From NCBI GenBank assembly GCA_002751075.1, contig NAOQ01000522.1, positions 24,279 through 46,566 of the forward strand: a DNA stretch of 22,288 nucleotides, written 5' to 3'. This stretch comes from Ichthyophonus hoferi (Eukaryota > Opisthokonta > Ichthyosporea > Ichthyophonida > Ichthyophonidae). How positions within the stretch are numbered: the first letter of the stretch is position 1; every line of letters starts with the position of its first letter. Made by a program: the position numbers and the translations under genes. This document shows positions 1 through 8,722 of the stretch, one piece after another. Under the pieces are notes generated by a model. It did no database searches. It saw only the letters and a program-made list of their open reading frames with translations, and had not been told where the DNA came from.

Positions 1-36
1 TGTGTATGTATGTATGTATGTATGTATGTATGTATG

Positions 37-70
<34 letters not shown>

Positions 71-175
71 TGTATATATGTATTTATGTATGTATGTTTG
101 TATATATGTCTGTATGTATGTATGCATGTAGATATGTATATATGTATGTATGTATGTATTTGTGTGTATATATGT
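1..175. repeat. TATG microsatellite with interruptions
   Basis: Almost pure TATG tetranucleotide repeat, degrading towards the right into TATATG, TTTG and TGTG variants. It ends about 30 bases before a pyrimidine-rich stretch and a TAG that I read as a splice acceptor, so it probably lies in an intron of the gene whose 3' end follows. Open frames through it (poly Met-Tyr-Val-Cys) are an artefact of the repeat. Confidence 0.95.
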
Positions 176-203
176 GTTCACATACCTCTCTGCTCTATTA
201 TAG

Positions 204-1746
204 CATACCTAAGGAGATCTACTAGATCTAGATCCACTAATCAACCTTCTCGCCGCTCATCCCGGTACACCAGCTCACGGTTTGACGACAATGGTTGGTT
301 TATACCTTGCTATACTTTAATGCTCCTATGAATATGAATAGTTAATTTAGAGCTAGATGGTAGACATGTCTATCATGTAATTGGGATCTTTATATTTTTT
401 TAGAAGTGCAACACCTTATTAAAATGCCTTGAATATGTATGACCTGACGTCATCAGTCCAGTAGATATAGATGCTAATTACACTTTAAAGACTTAATATT
501 TCCAATTTATTTTCTTAAACTGATTACTAATTAACCTCTATCGAGATAATGTGTATGGATGCTATTTACATCATTTATTTCTAACGTAACTAACCACTTA
601 TATTTTTTAAAAAAAAATGCATGCTACTAATCCGTTGGTGGGATATATCGGCGATAAATCTTTGGTTGAAATTAAATTATTTTGAATTATCTGGAATATT
701 ATTGGCTATAGGTATTCAATCAAGCATGCTAAAAGCTGGTTATATATTGTGTTAATCTACCATTAGTTCTTTGCAAATAACTAAAACTGTTACAATGATT
801 AGCTAATAAGTATAGTATATCACCAACATCCAATATGTAGGTATACATTAAACGTATTTAAAAAATTGTAATTAACACTGCCTTTTACCCAATCAACAAT
901 ACAGATTAGATTGTGAAACGAAAGCACATGATACATTTTTTATATTTTGGTTACCATAGCAACAATATTTTATAACACCACACAGACACGTGTTTGTCAC
1001 TAATCAATCAATTAATGTACATATATTTTAGTGAATCTAAATATATTTTTCTTTTTACCCAAAATGTACTCTTAAAATTAAATCATTGGGCTGTTCTAAT
1101 GGCAATGAATTACACTTATGATTATGCACCAATGGTTACCTTTGGTTGCTGGGTTGGCACTATCCAATCTATATGAAATATACTTTAGCATTAACTCTAC
1201 ATTATTTCTCGATGTGACCTATATATATATATATATTACATTGTTTTGTTTTGTTATCATGGTTGCTTCATCTTGGATTAGAAGGCATCATATTCACTTT
1301 TCATAATTCATTAAGCATTACACTTAATATGACTTATAATTCTATGGGCTCTGATTGGCTTCCTGATGGCCATGGTCGCTGTAGATTTATTTTACAACAT
1401 GAACTGATCAGTGCACAGAAATTAATTTTACTAATTGATGTGATTTGTAGAGGAGAGGAGTACCAGTAAAAAGGACGCGGAATACAGCCAATTAGAAGAC
1501 ACTCCTGCCATGCATACTCGATCGCATACTTTAAGGCAAAGGAGTTCGGGTATGTATGTATGGATGTATGCATTCTTGTATATATATGTATATATGCATT
1601 TGTTTATCTGTATAAGGTGTACTACAGATAGATTTAAAGCCTAAGTATATGTATATGGTAGTAGATATTCTGTTTATATCTCTCTCCGGTATCTATATCA
1701 GCCTACTAATTGGTATTGCCTTTCTGCAGGTATTTTGAAGGAATGA
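204..1746 (+). CDS. Probable 3' end of an unrecognised Ser/Arg-rich protein gene (three exons, partial)
   Basis: I infer three exons: 204-293, 1451-1549 and 1730-1746, with TGA at 1744-1746. Exon one follows a pyrimidine-rich stretch ending TATTATAG and has donor G|GTTGGT. Exon two lies between TTTGTAG and donor GG|GTATGT. Exon three follows TTTCTGCAG. All junction phases agree (2/1, 2/1, 2/stop) and the joined frame is open. The visible C-terminal part is about 67 residues, begins about YLRRSTRSRSTNQPSRRSSR, continues with a charged stretch including SKKDAEYSQLEDTPAMHTRS, and ends QRSSGILKE. It is hydrophilic and probably disordered, with no membrane segment or known domain, so no function is assigned. 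It could be the cytosolic tail of a larger protein that begins left of the window. Exon one also reads on to a TGA at 329-331, so an alternative last exon is possible. Evidence is splice consensus and phase only. Confidence 0.5.
294..1450 (+). other. Putative intron of the 5' partial gene
   Basis: AT-rich sequence with no convincing exon. Segments near 1120-1180 and 1255-1325 contain CCAAT/ATTGG words and a TCATCTTGGATTAG stretch that faintly resembles the shared end of repeat family R1, but the match is too weak to call. Short open frames here lack coding character. Confidence 0.4.
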
Positions 1747-4610
1747 GGACTTAAAATGCTATGATTTCAAATATTAAATGATCACATACCGATTGTTAAC
1801 CCATTCCCATCATGTGATTCGCAAAGCCTGGACTAATGACCGTTGTACACTACGAGACCACACCAATCAATATATAGTCAGAAACAACTTTCTGAAGGCA
1901 GAATTACTAGATTCCTGTAGATTTGATGTAGGTAACCAGACAATCAGACAATACAATATTATATACTATTAGATATTATTATTATGCACACATAAAGTAA
2001 ATCGGGATGAAATTAGTTGCTTATATCAACACACCTAAGTGATTAAAAGTTACTATCAAAAAAATGCATCAATACTTAGCATACAATTGATAATGCTCAA
2101 ACTCAGGTCATAGCCAGCAAGATTTGATTATTAATAATTGTTTAGTAGATCATAATGAACAGAACAAAACACAACACTTAACTAGACCTGGTAGGAAGTA
2201 TATGAGGTGCTGGCTGTGCTAACCTTTATTCAATGGTTTAATCATAGCATAGATAATTGACTACAAGACCAGTCTAACCTTTCTACCAAGTATTCCAGAA
2301 ATACTAAAATAAAATGTACTTTTAGTGAGTCTCTGAGAGACCACAAACAATTGGCCTACTTTTTAACATCTTGCAAGTCTTCAATCTACAGTTGCCATAT
2401 TATTATATACAATGCATACATGCCGTGAGCCCTGCAATATCAATACTGAACTAACCAATCCAGCTGCCCCTTCACTCTCGATCAACACCAATCTCACTAA
2501 TTAGAATAAACAGTTATGCTATTCCCTCATTGCTTAAGAATCTATTGATTTGGATTACATCAAGACTATACCTGGAAGTGAAGGATAAAGAGAATATATG
2601 TTATATTATAATGCAAATATTTAGTTAATTGGGGAAACTCGCAACAAATAGCGTATACTCCAACATCTATTAGACAAATCCTAGTTGAAGCAATTCTATA
2701 TACATTAAACTATGTGTGATTCTATATAATCCCTGACGTAATCCAACCTTAGATGTTTTTATATAAGTAAAGTATGAATGTAATGTAACTATATGTTTTT
2801 TATAGGGTTAGCTTATATTATTAGATGAATCCGGGGGTCTTAATACATTCTCCTGAAACACTCATCAGTTCACATCTGATGAATCTAGATACTAAAGGGA
2901 TATACTGTGTGGACCCATAGCTGATTTACTAACATTCAAGGCCATAAAGGGCTAAGAACATCATAACGAATTTACTACACGTGATTACCATTATCTCCTA
3001 GCTCAGGTACCAAGGATCTATTGTAACTGCCAGGGAGAATGCTGTTCATTGGTCCACATCAGCAATCAATGATTGCTATTATCCCATTAACTACTTACTT
3101 TATACTTGATCATAATTAAACAGTATCACCGATTTCCGTGATTAGCTATTCCACATATTAAATTTATAAGATATAGATATAACAGGGTGATGAATTGTTT
3201 ATATAAAATGAACTTACTCACTCTCTCACTCCTAATAACGTATGCAACTCAATATAAAATGAAAAAAATTATCATACTTTGTCCATAGAATATTAAATTA
3301 CATTATAGATTACTATATTATTTTAGGGTATTTTGAATCATAATATAATATAGTATAATATAATACATGATACCAAATTGTAGTATGTAAAACTTGCAAT
3401 TAGTGATTAAATTATACCCAATTGCATTTTATAAAATTGTATGGTGATTGGATGCAAAGGATTATAGATTAGCCGTTGATCAAAATCCTATTTGATCAAC
3501 TATGACCTTGGTCAATGAATTAATCTTACCACTATCATCTCAATTACAAGATGTCAAATTCAGACCTCCACATTGACTCAATGAATCATATCCACAAACA
3601 ACTAGCTATAGAGAGGCATTATAAAACTACTAAGATTCATTAGATAATAAATTAGGCGCAAATAGCCGAATTAGACACTAATCATAATTAAACCAATTAC
3701 AAGCAAATAAATATGGTTAATCAACGAAATAGCTGTGCCAATTTTATGAAACTATTTATATGGACTAAATAAACAAAATAAACAGCGCTTTCAATTCCTT
3801 AAAATCTATTCAATTTAAGTGCTACATTAATTAGATATCCACATACAGAAACGTATATACCCCTATTATTTTTCACCATTGATACAAATAATTGCCGCAA
3901 TCTCTAATATTTTCTATTTAGTTATTTGTCCTTACACATTTAATCTAACAAGTGAATTATAATAGCCGTTTTTATTGCGGGTGTAATTTTTTTCCGGCTA
4001 ACAGCCCGTATCGCTGTCGCCGTTCAATAATCCAAATGGAGCCAATCATAAATATTCTTATTGGTTAATGCAGTTTATGAAAGATAACAGATATCCACTA
4101 GGAATGTCTGATCTTATCTCAACTTCTACATAGAGCAACGGGACAAGCCTTTCCTCTTATCAACGAGAGTTGACAATAAAATACAATCCCAAGTCCTACA
4201 ATAAGAAGTTAAATAAACCTCGTAATAATTTATATTACACATTTTTATAAAATCATTACCTCTGAATGAACATGTAGTTCAAATTGATTTTGTCGATACA
4301 TAGTGTGCAGACACTTACATTAGTGAATCGGCTAATAAGCCATTCAGATAAGGAAAGTAAATATGATCTTATTTGCATTGTCGTCCTATACTCTTCATTT
4401 CAGATATATCGTTAGTCGGAGAGGCTCGGTCCAAATCAGTTGTCTGAATTGATTTGAAAAGAAGGCACCATTCAGGGGGATATATTCAATGATGTGTAAC
4501 TTTTCTGGCAGAGATTTGTTGGTTATTATTTGTTGGTTCGCTAGAGTTGAAAATGGAGAAAGGATGGCAGATTAGTATTTATCAGAAGGTATAAATAAAA
4601 ATATTATCTA
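1747..4610. other. Gene-poor spacer
   Basis: No open frame with coding character, no tRNA and no recognisable mobile-element protein was seen. The first part may be the 3' UTR of the preceding gene; a 64-codon ATG frame at 1778-1972 has no family resemblance. Two small perfect inverted repeats stand out: arms TCATCAG/CTGATGA near 2870-2890 and arms TTGATCAAA/TTTGATCAA at 3476-3499. The rest looks like old, decayed intergenic DNA. Confidence 0.6.
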
Positions 4611-4782
4611 GGGTTTGGGTTAGGTTCAGAATTAGATTTTATAGCTCAGGTTCCAGAGTATCATCAAAAGTTTAGGTTAGCTTCAGGGTTAGATTTTAAG
4701 GTTTAAAATTTAGGTTCTAGAATATTATCAAAGGTTTATCAAGGTTAGGTTTTTAGGGTTTATGTTCCAGAATATAGTTAAG
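4611..4782 (+). repeat. Degenerate ~60-bp tandem repeat rich in GGTTAGGTT-like words
   Basis: About three diverged units of roughly 50-63 bp, near 4611-4668, 4669-4731 and 4732-4782. Each begins with a GGTTTAGGTTAG-like segment, most continue to TTAGATTTTA, and each ends near TTCCAGAATATTATCAAA. The G-rich words resemble telomere repeats, but the unit is long and no short perfect telomeric array exists, so I do not call it telomeric. Confidence 0.7.
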
Positions 4783-4846
4783 AAGTATTGAATTTTGTTT
4801 TTAGAAAAGCAGGGGTTTGGGGGTGGCAGCCCTCAAGAGAAAAAAA

Positions 4847-4869
4847 TAACAATAATAATAATAATAATT
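4847..4869. repeat. Short AAT microsatellite
   Basis: Run of AAT trinucleotides after an A-rich stretch, following a G-rich segment (GGGGTTTGGGGGTGGCAGCC). A short trinucleotide tail like this can mark the 3' end of an old retroposon, but nothing upstream was recognised as one. Confidence 0.8.
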
Positions 4870-5332
4870 TCAACCCGAAACGAAATTGCAGTTTCTGTGC
4901 TGTTCCTAACTTAATTTACCGCACTCTGATCCCGATTTTCGACTGATTTAATTTAAAATACCAAAATCAGCGCGTTGTGGTTTGACAATCTTTGTAATTA
5001 TCGTTAAGTTATGTCTAGGAGGTGCACCAAAATCGTAGAGACCTTAGGAAACATAGGATTACATGAGGTTATCAAAGGACCGTAGTGAATAACATGATCA
5101 CCTGCGAGTATGATTCCGGATTTTAAATAATGATTGCTACATATATTATATATGTTGTGATATAATATGTTCTACATTATCATAATACATTTCAGGCTAT
5201 CATATACTCATACACTATGACTGACTGCTGAAGGAGTGCTAGTTCCTATTTCACTAGATTAATAGGAATATATACATATATAATGCATAATTTGATTACA
5301 TTTTAACAAGGTATTTTAAAACCAGGTATGGT

Positions 5333-5600
5333 TGATTGTGGCTTTATTCAGTTGCATCTCAACATGCTTATGGGATAGTGACAAGGGAAAATAACAATGA
5401 AAGCAAAATGGCCATTAAATTAACAACGGTATTTTATTAGTGCTGTTAAAATGGTAAAATACAGAGTAAACATATCCTGCTTTTACTTTAAGCCATTATC
5501 CTGATAATAAAACATATCAGGTGGTGGATTATATTGTAAAAATACTATAAACCCCATCTCAATCATATAGTGATTAATTTTTATAAGAAGCCCTGGTAGT
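5333..5600 (+). repeat. Dispersed repeat R2, copy A
   Basis: This segment resembles 16102-16360 in the same orientation. Shared landmarks in order: GGTAAAATA, ATATCCTGC followed by T-rich sequence, CATATC then GGTGGTGGA, TCTCAA-CA, then GTGATTAATTT (copy A) against GTGGTTAATTT (copy B), and TTATAAG. Between landmarks the copies are much diverged, so they are old. No coding capacity and no terminal repeats were seen; the family is unknown to me. Confidence 0.6.
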
Positions 5601-6112
5601 TTAGAGACTTTTCCCATCTTCGAGATCCCGAATTGGTTTGCGTATATTAATAGCCACTTGATCCGATCTGTCCTTAAGGCACAGTTATTGTGATAGATCC
5701 TTAGTGGCTAATTTAATTCAAAGATATCTACTGAGACCCACTAGAATTACTTTATTTTATCTTGGTAATCTAATACTATTGTGCCCTTATTTGAATGGAT
5801 CTTTAGTTAATTTCTTCATTAATGAAAGTGCTCACATTCAATGTACTGACAAATCAACTCATCTGCTTAACAACTACTATTGGACCAATCATTTTACGAC
5901 CGCTAGTTTGCTACCAGAACTTTGCCGAACTACGTGTTCATTCAGAGCTAACGGTCTTACAACACTAGACATGAGATATGGTGAAACTGAGTTTGGATCA
6001 AACTGAATACTTAATATAATATGGTATAAAGAAACTCATATCAATCAGAATTATTATTATATAGTTTTTATATATCATATCTGCTATTGCTCAAATAGCA
6101 GATAACAAATAA
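5601..6112. other. Spacer with an open frame lacking a start
   Basis: A frame open for about 100 codons (5704-6006) has no ATG near its beginning; its first codon is GTG. The translation has no family resemblance and is flanked by repeats R2 and R1. It may be a decayed element or chance. No other feature was seen. Confidence 0.5.
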
Positions 6113-6114
6113 AT

Positions 6115-6840
6115 ATACTGTTGGACATAGGCAGAGGCAGGGTTGTTCCCTACAACCTATATGCTTTTTATAATTGAAGTAATACCAAATTAAGAGGAGT
6201 TTTAACATAAATTTTTGTACACATAGACTACTGATACATTAAGATATTTTTTCAATATTAAATAAGTCGGCAGAAGGTGACGACTAGGCCCACAAGGTTG
6301 ATAACGTATTGAGTTTGAATTGTCGTCAAAATTGATCAATTGGTTGTCTTATCAAAAGTCCCCGGTACACACTCAGTGGGAGGCCACAATGATATATTCT
6401 TGAATAGAGAACCAATTGAGGAACATTGACCTTTCTTTAGCATCATCACAAATAAGATAAGATTAGGTGATCATAGTTAGTTGGGCAGCCAGTTGTTGGC
6501 TAATGGCCCAGGGAGACTCCAAGGAATCCAGTAGAGGATCTATTGCCATGGGATAGATAAAGATGGTCATTATGCCATTCTTTGAGGAATGTACTGTTGT
6601 AGGGTATCAAGTTGCCCAACACAAATATAGACGCTGTAATTTCCCCTGGTAGTTAGACAGCATAGATTAATACAAGCTGCCAATCCAAACTTATGATCTT
6701 GAATGGCTTACTTAGCTGCAGAATCACTTCCATTGGCTGGTTGCATCGTAAAAACTCGTCTAGGATTGGCATTTGGCTCCACTTTGAAGTATCGTATGAT
6801 TTAAATTATTACCAACTATTCTTTCTTTCAAACTACGTAT
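6115..6840 (+). repeat. Dispersed repeat R1, copy A (long form)
   Basis: The left end (CTGTTGGACATAGGCAGAGG), an internal TATTAAATAAGTCGGCAG motif near 6255-6273 and the right end (CATTGGCTGGTT near 6731, AGGATTGGCATTT, CAACTATTCTTTC, ACGTATG) all recur in order at 12700-13045. The right end also recurs reversed at 18428-18575. Copy A holds about 350 bp of middle sequence absent from copy B, as expected if one is an internal deletion of the other. No protein-coding remnant or clear terminal inverted repeat was seen. It may be a non-autonomous DNA element. Confidence 0.65.
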
Positions 6841-8017
6841 GAAAAAACAATTGCTAATAATATTCAATTATTATAGTTATGTAAATAAGTGCCCAATTCA
6901 TTTTTTTTCTATTTCTGCCGAATAATAATCAAACATACATTTTTTCCACGCAAGCGCACGTGCGGCAAATCCGTATGGTCAAAATATGTTATGGAATTAG
7001 TAATATAATTTTTTTTTTAATTTAAAAATATTATAATTTAATTATAATTTAATAGTTAGAAAGATATATTTATAATTTGAATGTTTGAATATTTGAGTTG
7101 ACAGAGTTATATAGGCCTATAGACCTAAAAATAACCGAATCAAACAAAACGTAAACCAATGGACAACAACAATTAATGATGAATTAACATCTACGCAATA
7201 GGAATTAAAAATATGATACGTAGCCAATAGTAGAACGCTACAAAGTATTAAATTATTTTTAAACTAATAAGGAATTACAAAATATATAATAAAACAATAG
7301 GAATCAAACATTAAACTTATGTAAACTGACTGGAGTTACCCGGTTAGAGATGGTTTTTGCAATAAAAATAATACCAAAAGTACATTCATATATCTATATT
7401 ATATAACATGATAACATGATAACATGATATCGCATTTGCATGTAAAATATATTGTATTATAGTGTGTTCGAGTGAGTCTGCACTATTTTAAGGAATATGA
7501 AGTTTTGGCTAGTTTTTTTTATATATAGGTCAGTCTGTATAGGACATAGAAAAATTATTTAATTATTATAGGTATAGGTAGAGCTTTTTTAATATTTTCT
7601 ATCTTTTTTTTTAGAAATAACTTAGCTATTCCATAATTTACCTCTGCGATAATATCTTTAGTTCGTAGTTAGCACATACAACATAAGCATATTATATTAT
7701 ATTACGTTGCCATATATACTACCATACGTACTATTAGACATACATAAGTAAGAGTACGCAAGTTTGGTTGGCAGACTCAACAACGGATGGTTTGTTATCT
7801 CTGTATAACTACATCATTCGCCTGCAACTTAACACGTTGTAATATTACTTGACTTTATAGCTACGACAACGTTGAAAACATCAGCCAGCTATACTATAAT
7901 ATATTTTCCAGCAACCCAACTCTCTTTCCATCACTTTCCGTTCCGAATGATAGACAAATATATAACCGAGTTCCTATTTGTTTATTTTAATATCGTTAGT
8001 GGGAAAATACGGTGACT
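6841..8017. other. Upstream region of the phosphatase gene
   Basis: AT-rich spacer containing poly-T/poly-A runs near 6900 and 7010 and an 8-bp tandem repeat (ATAACATG, three copies) at 7403-7430. The promoter and 5' UTR of the following gene presumably lie in the last few hundred bases, but I cannot place a start site or a specific factor site. Confidence 0.5.
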
Positions 8018-8687
8018 ATGCAAAAAGGGCATGTTGTTGCTACTGTGCCTCCAGGCCTCCCCTCTACACCAACCTCAACACCACTTGCAAAGGGTGCATT
8101 ACACAACACACAGAGTCATCCAGGTGCATATTCTACTCCATATTCTACGCCTGACATAGATATAATTTCTAATACATGCCTAGGAAACGTAGTGACCTTT
8201 ACAGCTGATACCTTTGTTGAACTCATCTCCAACAGAAACCCATCCCTCCTTGTTCTTGATTGTCGGTCCTTTGTTGCCTTCAACAAGGAACATATTGACG
8301 GTGCTGTGAACTTAACATGCCCAACCCTTCTTATTAAACGCATGCAACAGCAAAAGTTGGCTAACGGAATGAGAAAATCACTTATAAATACACATACACA
8401 ACATTTACAACATGTGCAACATGCTCCTAAGATTAATGTAATAGAGAGGCTAATATCTGCACCAGAGGTACGAGAGATATGTCGTAAAGGCTCTTTGCAA
8501 ACAGTGGTATTGTATGATGACAGTGTGATTGATCCTAGATATGATAATACATGTGCACTATATACTGTCATGCAGTTGTTGGAAGATGAGGGTCCTATTG
8601 TAGGGTTCCTACAAGGTTAGTTGGTTATTTTTTGATTGTTTTGCTCGCCTTTTTTGTTGTTGTTATGTATGTGTGCTAGTGATAGAA

Positions 8688-8722
<35 letters not shown>

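Noticed and set aside
1-331. Open frame encoding Met-Tyr-Val-Cys repeats
   Set aside because: It is translation of a TATG microsatellite; only the part after 204 has coding character.
1778-1972. 64-codon ATG open frame
   Set aside because: It lies just after the probable gene end, has AT-driven composition and matches no family I know; more likely 3' UTR or spacer.
4611-4782. Interstitial telomere
   Set aside because: No short perfect repeat array; only scattered telomere-like words in a longer unit.
5704-6006. 100-codon open frame on the + strand
   Set aside because: It begins with GTG, has no early ATG, shows no family resemblance and lies between decayed repeats.
8116-8571. 151-codon open frame on the minus strand
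   Set aside because: It is antisense to phosphatase exon 1, whose + strand protein is clearly recognisable.
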